Below are positions 7,332-15,386 of a stretch of 21,201 bases of DNA, piece after piece. Position 1 is the first letter of the stretch; each line of letters opens with the position of its first letter. The stretch lies in the NCBI GenBank assembly GCA_016286835.1, contig JAEEUD010000004.1, positions 1 to 21,201 on the forward strand. The letters run 5' to 3'. The notes under the pieces were generated by a model. The model was not told the DNA's origin, ran no database searches, and saw only the letters and a list, made by a program, of their open reading frames with translations. The position numbers were made by a program, and so were the translations under genes. This stretch comes from Pyramidobacter sp. GTDB lineage: Bacteria > Synergistota > Synergistia > Synergistales > Dethiosulfovibrionaceae.

Positions 7332-8102
7332 CTATGAACTTTCCGTTTCGGGATCGGTCTCCCTGCGGATAATGATCTTATCTTCATACGTGGCGTCGAT
7401 CACGAGCTTCTGATCGGGCTTTTCACGAATCAATTCTCTCACAACTATGAGGCTTTTTTCAAGTCCCGAGACACGTCCCGTGAAAGAAAAACTGCCTTTT
7501 CCGCGCGCAGGCGTGAACACGCAGGTGACGATATCCTCACCGCCGCGGCGCGTCAGTTCCAGGTCGCTCAGCTTCGCCTCTTTCAGCGAATGCATGGCCG
7601 TCCACAGATCGGCCAGCCATGTGTAGGGCGCTTTCAGTCTCTGCGAGGCGTCGCGATCGGAATCGGCCAGCAGCGGGAACGAGCTGCCCACGCTGAGGAC
7701 GGGAAGCTCGGGGATCTCGACGTTCATTGCGCGCGTCCAGAGATCGCTTCGCCAGGCCACGCCGTCTTTACCCGCAAGGTAGTCGGCATGATGCCACACC
7801 AGTTTGAGCGCCGGCGTAAACGGGACGGCCGTAAGCGTCAGCTCGCCGCGTAACGGTTTCCAGTCGGGACTGACGGTGAGCGGATAGTGTTTTTCCAGCT
7901 CGCGCAGGTCTTTTTTCGCCAGCAGCCAAGCGGGGTGAAATGCCAGGAACGAATCGCTCCACTCGCGCAGTGCCAGCTCGGCTTCGGCGGAGAAGTTTTC
8001 CAGCCGCAGCGCTTTAAGGTGAAACGGCTGATACCGTTCGTACAGACACAGAGAAACTCCCGCCAGAAAAGAGAGAAAAAGCCACCGTATTCTTCCGGAC
8101 AC
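7332..8102 (-). CDS. Divergent FtsQ/DivIB-like division protein (putative)
   Basis: Not recognisable by strong motifs, but it sits exactly where ftsQ/divIB lies in dcw clusters, between murC and ftsA. The 256-aa product has one N-terminal membrane segment (about residues 4-20), then a region resembling a POTRA domain (about 27-95: FHLKALRLENF, ELEKHYPLTV, a strand-rich ELTLTAVPFTPALKLVW), then a stretch like the FtsQ beta domain (YLAGKDGVAW). This order matches FtsQ: short cytoplasmic tail, membrane helix, POTRA, beta domain. FtsQ with FtsB and FtsL links early and late division proteins. The start is GTG 8102, nine nt after GGAAGGAG; a TTG at 8111 directly abuts that site and is unlikely. 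The role is inferred from position and architecture; it could be an unrelated bitopic protein. Confidence 0.7.
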   Translation of the reverse strand: MSGRIRWLFLSFLAGVSLCLYERYQPFHLKALRLENFSAEAELALREWSDSFLAFHPAWLLAKKDLRELEKHYPLTVSPDWKPLRGELTLTAVPFTPALKLVWHHADYLAGKDGVAWRSDLWTRAMNVEIPELPVLSVGSSFPLLADSDRDASQRLKAPYTWLADLWTAMHSLKEAKLSDLELTRRGGEDIVTCVFTPARGKGSFSFTGRVSGLEKSLIVVRELIREKPDQKLVIDATYEDKIIIRRETDPETESS

Positions 8103-8132
8103 CGCGCACAACTCCTTCCCGGCGGAAAAAAG

Positions 8133-9563
8133 CTACAGGGCCGACGTGGGGCGCTTGTTCAGCTCCTGAACGAGCATGTCGCCTACGACGCAGACGTCGC
8201 CCGCCCCTTCGGTGAGCACGAGATCGTCGGGACGGACCAGCGAAAGCGCCGCTTCAACGGCGTCAACTTTGTTGGAAACGGGCAGGCAGTGACCGCCCTG
8301 TTTTTCCACCTCGACGCTGATCAGATCGGAAGTGACTCCCGGGATGGGCTTTTCGTCGGCGGCGTACACAGGCAGCAGGAGCGCCTGCGGCACGCTCGAG
8401 AGCACGCGCGCGAAACGGTCGAACAACGCCTGCGTGCGCGTGAACCGGTGGGGCTGGAAGATCAGCACGATCCGCCGGTCAGGATACATCAGACGGACCG
8501 CGCCCAGCGTCGCTTCCATCTCGCTGGGGTGATGACCGTAATCGTCGTAGACAAGGATGTTGTCGGGGCACATCGCGCGCAGCTGAAGGCGGCGTTTCGC
8601 TCCGTGGAACATGCGCAGGGCTTTCTGGACGGTGGCGAACGGTACACCCAACTCGCAGGCGACGCCGCAGGCGGCCAGCGAATCGATGACGTTGTGCTCG
8701 CCGGAAACGACCAGTTCGACCGTTCCCATCTCGCGTCCCTTCGCCCAGAAGGTGTAGCGCAGACCGCCGCCGCAGTGATACTCAACGTCGGTCGCGTAAT
8801 AATCAAATGACGGATCGCGCCCGAAGAGCACGGCGCGTTTTTTCATTTCCGGATCAAGCTGCCCGATAACGCTTTTCACGCCCGTGTCATCGCCGCAGAG
8901 GAACACCTTTCCGCCCTCTTTGGTGTTGTGCAGGAAGCGCACAAAGGCGTCGATGACCGATTGCAGCGTGGGATAGTGGTTGACATGGTCCCAGTCGACG
9001 TTAGTGACAACGGAATAGAGCGGATGGAAGAACTCAAACGAACCGTCGCTCTCGTCAAGCTCGGCCACCATGTACTCGCCCGTGCCGATCTTGGCGTTGA
9101 TGCCGATATCGCACAGCTCACCGCCGACGGCGATCGTGGGCTGGAAATCGGCCTGTTCAAGGATGTAGCTGATCATCGAGGTCGTCGTCGTCTTGCCGTG
9201 CGTTCCCGCCACGCCGATGCCCTGGCGCGAATCGAACAGCAGGCTGAGCAGTTCGGCGCGCTGAAGCACAGGGATGCCACGCTTGCGGGCTTCGCACAGC
9301 TCGGCGTTCGTCGGCGGGATGGCGCTGCTGTACGCAAGCAGATCGACCTGGCAGTCGTCGAGGTGACGGACATCGTGTCCGTAAAGCACCTTGACGCCGA
9401 CCTTTTCGATCTTCTCGGCGTACGTATTGCGGCCCATATCGCAGCCACTGACGTTAAAGCCAAGCTCATGGAACAGGAGCGCGAGACCGCTCATTCCGGC
9501 GCCGCCGATTCCCATCAGATGGATATTGCGGACTTTATTCAAATCAACATGCTGGTGTTCCAC
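8133..9563 (-). CDS. murC: UDP-N-acetylmuramate--L-alanine ligase
   Basis: Cytosolic ATP-dependent ligase adding L-Ala to UDP-MurNAc, the first peptide step of murein precursor synthesis. The 476-aa protein shows the three Mur-ligase domains: N-terminal UDP-binding Rossmann region with LMGIGGAGMSGLA (16-28), central ATPase domain with GTHGKTTTT (120-128) and ELDESDGSF, and C-terminal domain with YDDYGHHPSEMEATL (about 340-354). These features separate MurC from MurD, MurE and MurF. The start is GTG 9563, with AAAGGGG eight nt upstream, 14 nt after murG. The order murG-murC is typical, but the murB that often follows is absent. Confidence 0.98.
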   Translation of the reverse strand: MEHQHVDLNKVRNIHLMGIGGAGMSGLALLFHELGFNVSGCDMGRNTYAEKIEKVGVKVLYGHDVRHLDDCQVDLLAYSSAIPPTNAELCEARKRGIPVLQRAELLSLLFDSRQGIGVAGTHGKTTTTSMISYILEQADFQPTIAVGGELCDIGINAKIGTGEYMVAELDESDGSFEFFHPLYSVVTNVDWDHVNHYPTLQSVIDAFVRFLHNTKEGGKVFLCGDDTGVKSVIGQLDPEMKKRAVLFGRDPSFDYYATDVEYHCGGGLRYTFWAKGREMGTVELVVSGEHNVIDSLAACGVACELGVPFATVQKALRMFHGAKRRLQLRAMCPDNILVYDDYGHHPSEMEATLGAVRLMYPDRRIVLIFQPHRFTRTQALFDRFARVLSSVPQALLLPVYAADEKPIPGVTSDLISVEVEKQGGHCLPVSNKVDAVEAALSLVRPDDLVLTEGAGDVCVVGDMLVQELNKRPTSAL

Positions 9564-9577
9564 TTGAGGTTCCCCTT

Positions 9578-10615
9578 TCAGGCGTTAAGACTGCACAAGA
9601 CTTTATAGAGATTTGCGGAAGCTGCGTTCAGATCGCTTTCGGCGGGACGCCTTTTCGGCAGAGCCGCCAGCGCGGCGGCGAAATCCCGCGGCGCGTCGTT
9701 TTCGTTCAATACCGGCGCGCCCGTCTGCGCCGCAAAGGCACGGGCGTTGTGCGACTGGTGATCGTCGGCCGAGGCTGCCCACGGCACGACGATCACGGGT
9801 ATGCCGAGAGCGTTCAGCTCCGCCAGCGTTGAAGCACCGGCCCGGCAGACGACCGCGTCAGCCGCGGAGTACACCAGCGACATGTCCCAGCACGCTTCGT
9901 GCGTCAGTGCTTCCGGGAAAGGACGCTGCTCGGGGGCGATCCCCATGCACAGGATTTTGCAACCTGTTGATTTTATCATATCTTGAGAGTTTTGCAGCAT
10001 GTTTTTCATGCCGCCGCTCCCTAAAGATCCGCCTAAAATGATCACCAGTTTTTCGCCTTCGCCCAGCGGAGCACCAAGAAGCCGGCCCTGTGCCTGTTTC
10101 TGATCGGTCAGTTCCAACTGCCGGAGAGGCAGGCCGGCTGTGACGAATTTGTTTTTCTCAAGCCCCTTGCATTCGGACCAGGCACAGGCTATGGGAACGT
10201 TCATTCGCGCGGCAAAGCGCGTCACCTTTCCGGCGACGGTGTTCTGCTCGTGCATCAGCACGGGGATGCCAAGAGAACGGGCAGCCAGGAGCACGGGCAT
10301 GGAGAGATATCCGCCGAACAGGACGCAGCGGGCGATGCTTTCACGCGCGAGCACCGCGCGGCATTCGAAAAACGAACCGGCGAGCTGTTTCCACCGTCTC
10401 AGCGAACGCAAGCCGCGTACGCCGAGCGGCGAGCCTTCCAGCGAGATTTTCAGCGGCGTCACGCCGTGAGCCTGGTAGATCTTCTCTTCCAGCTCACGGC
10501 TGCCCGTCAGCCAGACGACCGACTCGTCTTTTCGTTTCAGCCATTGTCCGAAAGCGATCGAGGGAATGATATGCCCCCCCGTGCCGCCGGCGGCGAGTAA
10601 TATTTTGCCCGTCAT
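9578..10615 (-). CDS. murG: UDP-GlcNAc:undecaprenyl-PP-MurNAc-pentapeptide GlcNAc transferase
   Basis: GT-B glycosyltransferase on the inner face of the membrane that turns lipid I into lipid II. The 345-aa protein has the N-terminal glycine loop GGTGGHIIP (10-18), HEQNTVAGKVTRFAA in the N-domain, a second glycine-rich loop ILGGSLGSGGMKN that contacts UDP-GlcNAc, and VCRAGASTLAEL with a following PVIVVPWAASADDHQ in the C-domain. All are family signatures. The ATG at 10615 has GGGGGGAG seven nt upstream, 21 nt after ftsW. Length is normal for the family. It lies between ftsW and murC, the usual order. Confidence 0.98.
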   Translation of the reverse strand: MTGKILLAAGGTGGHIIPSIAFGQWLKRKDESVVWLTGSRELEEKIYQAHGVTPLKISLEGSPLGVRGLRSLRRWKQLAGSFFECRAVLARESIARCVLFGGYLSMPVLLAARSLGIPVLMHEQNTVAGKVTRFAARMNVPIACAWSECKGLEKNKFVTAGLPLRQLELTDQKQAQGRLLGAPLGEGEKLVIILGGSLGSGGMKNMLQNSQDMIKSTGCKILCMGIAPEQRPFPEALTHEACWDMSLVYSAADAVVCRAGASTLAELNALGIPVIVVPWAASADDHQSHNARAFAAQTGAPVLNENDAPRDFAAALAALPKRRPAESDLNAASANLYKVLCSLNA

Positions 10616-10636
10616 CTCCCTGCTCCCCCCGATCCT

Positions 10637-11746
10637 TTAGTCGTCTTCTTCAGGTTCTTTGATCAGACGGATCAAAAAACCGATCCTTACCCACATGAAT
10701 ACCAGCGACGTGCCGCCGTAGCTGATGAACGGCAGCGGCATTCCCGTCAAAGGAATGATCTTCATGACGCCGCCCAGGTTGATGAAAAACGGCAGCAGCA
10801 CGGCGACGCAGCAGCCCCAGATAGCGATGCGCCGTTCCGGGAGCGCGCGTTTGTACGCCGAAAAAACACACAGCGTCCAGAACAGGAAAAGCATGAAAAT
10901 GGTGCCCGTGACGATAAAGCCAAACTGTTCGCCGATAGCCGGAAAGATGAAGTCGTTATGGATCTCCGGCAGGAACTGCTGCCCGCGTCCGAGGCCAATG
11001 CCCCATACGCGCCCGTTGGCAAAAGCGATCAGCCCCTGGATGACCTGATAGCCGGAACCGAGCGGATCCGTCCAGGGATCAAGCCATGTGGCGATGCGTT
11101 CGGCACGATAACCGTAATTCGCCAGGTACCACAGTACCGGCGAGAGAGCCCCGGCGCCGAGGATCGGCAGGAGAAAACCGTACTTTTCGACGAACAGCGC
11201 TCCGACGATGCCGCCCAGCATGAGCAGGCCGCCGAAATCCGGCTGTTTCATCGTCACCAGCGCAAACGGCGCGAAGATCAGCCCCGTGATGATCAGAGCC
11301 ATCCACATGTTGCGGATCCTGTTGTAAAACCTAGAAAAAAAGATCATCATCATCAGGCTGACGACTTCCAGCGGCTGAAAATTCACCGGTCCCAGCCGCA
11401 GCCAGCGCGACGCGCCTTTCACCGTCACGCGGAGCGGCGAAGCGATCGTCAGCACCATCAGCCCGAGCGACAAAATTAGAAGAAACGGGCTGTACCGGTA
11501 CCAGAACCTCAGCGGGATCTGCGTGACGACGATAAAAGCGCCCAGAGCGACGACGAACCAGATCGCCTGTTTCAATCCCGGGGACGAAAGCGACCAGCCT
11601 GTCATCGTCGAGATGACGACAACGCCGAAGGTCGAAAGGATCAGTGGCAAAATCCACAGTCCGAAGACGCTGCCGCTTCCGGCGTCGGATGCATAGACGC
11701 GGGGAGTTGCGATCGAGTTAAGAGAGTTTTCCGACGAGCGCTGCAA
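10637..11746 (-). CDS. ftsW: FtsW lipid II polymerase (SEDS family)
   Basis: Polytopic SEDS glycosyltransferase that polymerises lipid II at the septum with its partner class B PBP. Signatures: RWLRLGPVNFQPLE (114-127), QPDFGG (168-173), DPLGSGYQVIQGL, GIGLGRGQQFLPEIHNDFIF (249-268), and PLTGMPLPFISYGG near the C-terminus. Around ten hydrophobic segments are visible. The start is uncertain: there is no in-frame ATG or GTG near the expected N-terminus. I chose TTG 11746, four nt after a GGGGGGAG tract inside murD, which yields 369 aa with a short cytoplasmic tail before the first helix and overlaps murD by 29 nt. The open frame continues upstream to 11875, but that part is murD sequence in another frame. 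FtsW rather than RodA is inferred from its place between murD and murG. Confidence 0.93.
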   Translation of the reverse strand: MQRSSENSLNSIATPRVYASDAGSGSVFGLWILPLILSTFGVVVISTMTGWSLSSPGLKQAIWFVVALGAFIVVTQIPLRFWYRYSPFLLILSLGLMVLTIASPLRVTVKGASRWLRLGPVNFQPLEVVSLMMMIFFSRFYNRIRNMWMALIITGLIFAPFALVTMKQPDFGGLLMLGGIVGALFVEKYGFLLPILGAGALSPVLWYLANYGYRAERIATWLDPWTDPLGSGYQVIQGLIAFANGRVWGIGLGRGQQFLPEIHNDFIFPAIGEQFGFIVTGTIFMLFLFWTLCVFSAYKRALPERRIAIWGCCVAVLLPFFINLGGVMKIIPLTGMPLPFISYGGTSLVFMWVRIGFLIRLIKEPEEDD

Positions 11747-13028
11747 AGTGCTCCCCCCGCTCCTTGTAGTTTTTGTACATGTCCCAGCTTGTGCACGCCG
11801 GTGACAAGAGCACCGTGTCGCCCGCGCGGCTGACCTCTGCCGCCTTGGCGACGGCTTCTTCCATGCCGCCCGCACGGATCACGGGAGCGTATCCAGCCGC
11901 TTCGAGCGCCGCGCAGATCGCCGGCGCTTCAGAGCCGATGACGATCGCGGCGAAAGCCTGTTCTTTGACGACACGGGCAAGTTCTTCGTACGTCTCGCCC
12001 TTACCCTGCCCGCCAAGGATCACCGCTTTGCGTCCGGGAATGCAGCGCAGCGCCGTGACCGCGGCGGCAACGTTCGTTCCCTTGGAGTCGTCGACGTAAA
12101 GCACGCCGTTTTTCACAGCGACTTTCTCGCAGCGGTGACGCGGCGCTTTGAACGACGTCAGCGGCTTTTCCGTGTCGATGCCGGGACAGGCAAGCACGGC
12201 CGCAGCCGCCGACATCGCGGCGTTCTCCAGATTGTGCGTGCCGATCAGCGGCAGCGCGCTTTTGCGGAACAGCAGACGTTTCAGCTCTCCCTGGCGCAGG
12301 CAGACCTTCTCGCCCGAAATGTCGAGCCTGAAATCCCCCTGCCCGAGCGAAACCGTCTGCCGCTCTTTTGGCACACGGGGCGCATCGGCTTCGTGCACGA
12401 CAGCGTACCCGCCGCTTTGTGCCGGCAGGAAGATCCTGCACTTGTCGGCGATGTAGTTTTCATAGCTGCCGTGCCAGTCGATGTGGTCGGGCGCAAGATT
12501 CGTCAGCACCGCAACATCGGGAGCAAGACGAGTGTTCCAGTGCAGCTGAAAACTGCTCAGTTCCATCACGAGCGCGCCGTGTCCCTTACCGGCATGAGCG
12601 GCCAGCGGTTCGCCGATGTTGCCGCAGGCGACTGCGTCTACGCCGTTTTCGCGCAGGATATGCGCTGTCAGCGCCGTACACGTTGTTTTGCCGTTCGTGC
12701 CGGTGATGGCGATCAGTTTCCCATGCAGATCGGGCGCAAGATAATCCAGCTCGCCCAGCACGGGAATGTTCTTTTCGCGAGCCATCGCGACGGCCGGTGA
12801 GCTTTCCGGCACGCCCGAGCTGACGACGACCAGGTCGCTTTCGCAGCACAGCGGCGTGTGCGCGCCGCACTCCCAGCTGATGTCGGCCGCGTCAAATGCC
12901 GCGCGCGTTTCCTCGGGAAGTTCCGCCCTGCTGTCGGTCACAAACACGTCCGCGCCGCGACGCGCTGCGTAAAGTGCCAACGCGCGGCCGCTGACGCCTG
13001 CGCCGATGATCGTGATCTTCTCAGACAT
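11718..13028 (-). CDS. murD: UDP-N-acetylmuramoyl-L-alanine--D-glutamate ligase
   Basis: Cytosolic ligase adding D-Glu to UDP-MurNAc-L-Ala. The 436-aa protein starts at ATG 13028 with GGGGAGGG six nt upstream; the open frame extends further upstream but has no support. Visible: N-terminal Rossmann motif IIGAGVSGRALA (7-18), P-loop GTNGKTTCT (110-118), LSSFQL with NLAPDHIDWHGS in the central domain, and DDSKGTNVAAA, HTH-free C-terminal domain residues ILGGQGKGE and LLSPACTSWDMY, all MurD hallmarks (the latter being the usual LSPACASFD-like element). It lies 34 nt after mraY, and its 3' end overlaps the predicted ftsW start. Confidence 0.98.
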   Translation of the reverse strand: MSEKITIIGAGVSGRALALYAARRGADVFVTDSRAELPEETRAAFDAADISWECGAHTPLCCESDLVVVSSGVPESSPAVAMAREKNIPVLGELDYLAPDLHGKLIAITGTNGKTTCTALTAHILRENGVDAVACGNIGEPLAAHAGKGHGALVMELSSFQLHWNTRLAPDVAVLTNLAPDHIDWHGSYENYIADKCRIFLPAQSGGYAVVHEADAPRVPKERQTVSLGQGDFRLDISGEKVCLRQGELKRLLFRKSALPLIGTHNLENAAMSAAAAVLACPGIDTEKPLTSFKAPRHRCEKVAVKNGVLYVDDSKGTNVAAAVTALRCIPGRKAVILGGQGKGETYEELARVVKEQAFAAIVIGSEAPAICAALEAAGYAPVIRAGGMEEAVAKAAEVSRAGDTVLLSPACTSWDMYKNYKERGEHFAALVGKLS

Positions 13029-13062
13029 GACGAACCCTCCCCGTTTTTTCAAAAGATATTTG

Positions 13063-14013
13063 TCAGGCCGTTTGCAGTAGGGCCGCAAGAGCCTTTCCCG
13101 CCGCAAGCAGCCCCAGCGCCAGCAGCGCATGGACGATCCAGAAGCGGACGACGATGCGGTCCTCCGGCCAGCCGAGAAGCTGGAAATGATGATGGATCGG
13201 GCTCATGCGGAAGACCTTTTTCCCCCAGCCGTGGATCGCGATCAGCTGGATCACGACCGAGAGCATTTCCACACCAAAACCCGCCGCCGCGGGAACCAGC
13301 GTCAGCACGCCGGAGCCGCAGAACGCGCAGGAGGCCATCAGCCCCGCAAGGAAGTGCGCGCCCGCATCGCCCATGAAGACTTTGGCAGGGTGGCAGTTGT
13401 GCCAGAGGAACCCCAGCGAGATCGCAAATCCCGCCGCCGCACCGTAATACGGATCGGGCGACAGATACGCCAAAACCGCGAAGCTCACGAGGCAGCCGCC
13501 GGCTGCCAGACCGTCGAGCCCGTCGGTGACATTCACGGAATTCTGTACGCCGACGGCGAAAAACAGCGCCAGCGGCCACACCCAGTGTCCGATCGAAAAG
13601 CCGCTCCACAGGGCGGGAACGTTTCCGTCCAGCGCCAGCAGCACAAACCACAGCAGCGTCGTGACGACCTGCAGGGCAAACTTCTGCATGCTGCGCAGGC
13701 CCTCGCTCGACCTGCCGCGGAATTTCAGCAGATCATCGGCCAGCCCGACGGCGGCGGAAAGGATCGGATACGACCAGAACGCTGCACCTTCGCTGTCGCC
13801 CCTCAGCACGGAGGACATCAGCAGGCCCGAGCCGATCAGCAGGAAAACCACGCCGCCCATCGACGGCACTTTGGCCTTCACTTCTTCGTCAATTCGTGTA
13901 CCGTAGGCCTTCTGCACCTGCGACACATGCCGCGCGCGCATCCAGCCGATCCACGATCTCTGCGCCGCAACTTCGCAGGCGAAGAGGAAAAGAATCATCA
14001 GAACAGCGTCCAT
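13063..14013 (-). CDS. mraY: Phospho-N-acetylmuramoyl-pentapeptide transferase
   Basis: Integral membrane enzyme moving phospho-MurNAc-pentapeptide from UDP to undecaprenyl phosphate, giving lipid I. The product is about 316 aa with roughly ten hydrophobic helices. Catalytic motifs: GLADDLLKFRG (Asp-Asp at 93-94), NSVNVTDGLDGLAAG, VFMGDAGAHFLAG, and the MSPIHHHFQLLGW triple-His loop (His 274-276). Several positions deviate from the common form: PSMGG for PTMGG, and GDAGAHFLAG where most have GDTGSLALGG. I chose ATG 14013, eight nt after GGAG; the GTG at 14019 overlaps the murF stop as GTGA but is too close to that site. MraY rather than another polyprenyl-P transferase is supported by the HHH motif and by the neighbours murF and murD. 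Confidence 0.96.
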   Translation of the reverse strand: MDAVLMILFLFACEVAAQRSWIGWMRARHVSQVQKAYGTRIDEEVKAKVPSMGGVVFLLIGSGLLMSSVLRGDSEGAAFWSYPILSAAVGLADDLLKFRGRSSEGLRSMQKFALQVVTTLLWFVLLALDGNVPALWSGFSIGHWVWPLALFFAVGVQNSVNVTDGLDGLAAGGCLVSFAVLAYLSPDPYYGAAAGFAISLGFLWHNCHPAKVFMGDAGAHFLAGLMASCAFCGSGVLTLVPAAAGFGVEMLSVVIQLIAIHGWGKKVFRMSPIHHHFQLLGWPEDRIVVRFWIVHALLALGLLAAGKALAALLQTA

Positions 14014-14015
14014 GG

Positions 14016-15386
14016 TCACAGCTCCAGCGCTCTGACGACGCGTTCAAGATGGTTGCCGCGCGATCCCTTGACGAGGATCACGTCGCCCTCGCGGGGATCG
14101 AGTTCGTCTACCGCGGCGATCAGTTCCTCGACCGTGGCGAAGAGGTATTCCCCCGCGCCCGCGACCGATTTCCACGTTTCGCCGAATAAAAGCAGCTCGC
14201 CGCCGACGTTCTGGGCTTTCTCAAAGATCTCCCGATGAAGTGCGGCGGCCGATTCTCCCAGCTCCAGCATTTCACCGAGCACGAGGATCCTCCGTCCGGG
14301 GATCCCCGGCGCGCTCATCGAGACAAGCGACGCTTTCATCGCGGCGGGACTGGCGTTGTAACATTCGTCCACGATCGCCGCGCCGCGACCAGACAGTTTG
14401 ACTTCGCCGCGGCCGGCGCTGCTGCGGCACTTGGGCAGAGCGGCAGCGATGTCGCGGCTGGAAAGCCCCAGCCTGCCAGCGATCGCGCAGGCACAGCTGA
14501 GCGGATAAAGCTGCTGCACGCCGGACAGCGGCAGCGAAACTTTGAAGGAGATTCCGTCAAGCCCTGTCAGGATCGCATCGACGTAGAAATGATCCTTTTT
14601 CCAGGAAAGACGCTCCTGCGAGAAGTACGCGTCGCCTTTACGGCCGAAGCGGGTCAGGCGCGGAAGAGCCAAATCTTCCGCGCGACGCGTCAACAACTCG
14701 TTGTCGCCGTTGATGACCGCACAGCGCAGAGCGTTCGAGGAAAAGATCTCGCTTTTCGCCTCAAGTACGCCGTTCAGCGAACCGAACCCTTCCAAATGAA
14801 CGGGAGCGATCTCCGTCACGGCAGCCAGTGTCGGAGCGATGTACCTCACCATTTCGGCGATCTCGCCCCTGTGATTCGCTCCCATTTCCAGCAGCATGAC
14901 CTGCGTGTCAAGCGGCGCGGCCAGAACGGTGACGCCGCAGCCGATCAGCGTGTTGTAGTTGCCGCCGGCCACGTGCAGGCGGAAATGATCTTCAAGCAGC
15001 GCCCGCGCGTAGTTTTTCGTCGAAGTCTTGCCGACGCTGCCCGTGATCGCGACGATCTCCTTCAGTTCCGGAAGAGATGCTGCATACGCCGAAGCCAGAC
15101 GCGCCACCGCGTACTCGCAGCGCTCGGGCGCAAGAATGAACGAGCATTCCGGATACGCTTCGCTCCACGTTTCCTTGAACGACGGCGCTTCGCAGATCAC
15201 GAGCGACGCGCCGTTTTTCAGCACGTCTTCGATAAACCGATGTCCGTCCGTGTGTTCGCCGCGCAGAGCGACAAAGCCTTCGCCGGCAGCGACCTGGCGG
15301 CTGTCAACGCGGACGCAGAGAGGCAGGTCACGATCCGGGCCGCGCAGTTCGACGCCGGACTTTTTCACGATCTCGCTCAGTCTCAC
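14016..15386 (-). CDS. murF: UDP-MurNAc-tripeptide--D-alanyl-D-alanine ligase
   Basis: Adds the D-Ala-D-Ala dipeptide to the UDP-MurNAc-tripeptide, completing the soluble precursor. The 456-aa protein has the N-terminal domain motif VDSRQVAAGEGFVALRGEHTDGH (from residue 27), P-loop TGSVGKTSTK (115-124), GNYNTLIG, LEMGANHRGEI, and DECYNASPAAMKAS, a variant of the common DSYNANP motif of MurF. The start is GTG 15386, overlapping the murE TGA as GTGA, with a GGAG about ten nt upstream; no nearby ATG competes. It needs D-Ala-D-Ala from a Ddl enzyme whose gene is not in this window. Confidence 0.97.
   Translation of the reverse strand: MRLSEIVKKSGVELRGPDRDLPLCVRVDSRQVAAGEGFVALRGEHTDGHRFIEDVLKNGASLVICEAPSFKETWSEAYPECSFILAPERCEYAVARLASAYAASLPELKEIVAITGSVGKTSTKNYARALLEDHFRLHVAGGNYNTLIGCGVTVLAAPLDTQVMLLEMGANHRGEIAEMVRYIAPTLAAVTEIAPVHLEGFGSLNGVLEAKSEIFSSNALRCAVINGDNELLTRRAEDLALPRLTRFGRKGDAYFSQERLSWKKDHFYVDAILTGLDGISFKVSLPLSGVQQLYPLSCACAIAGRLGLSSRDIAAALPKCRSSAGRGEVKLSGRGAAIVDECYNASPAAMKASLVSMSAPGIPGRRILVLGEMLELGESAAALHREIFEKAQNVGGELLLFGETWKSVAGAGEYLFATVEELIAAVDELDPREGDVILVKGSRGNHLERVVRALEL

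Noticed and set aside
7313..7387. 25-residue N-terminal extension of FtsA
   Set aside because: It overlaps the ftsQ-like gene and lacks a ribosome binding site, whereas ATG 7312 has AAGGGGAG at ideal spacing and gives the usual FtsA opening.
11747..11875. N-terminal extension of ftsW
   Set aside because: These ~43 codons are murD sequence read in another frame, rich in Arg and Ser, unlike an FtsW N-terminus.
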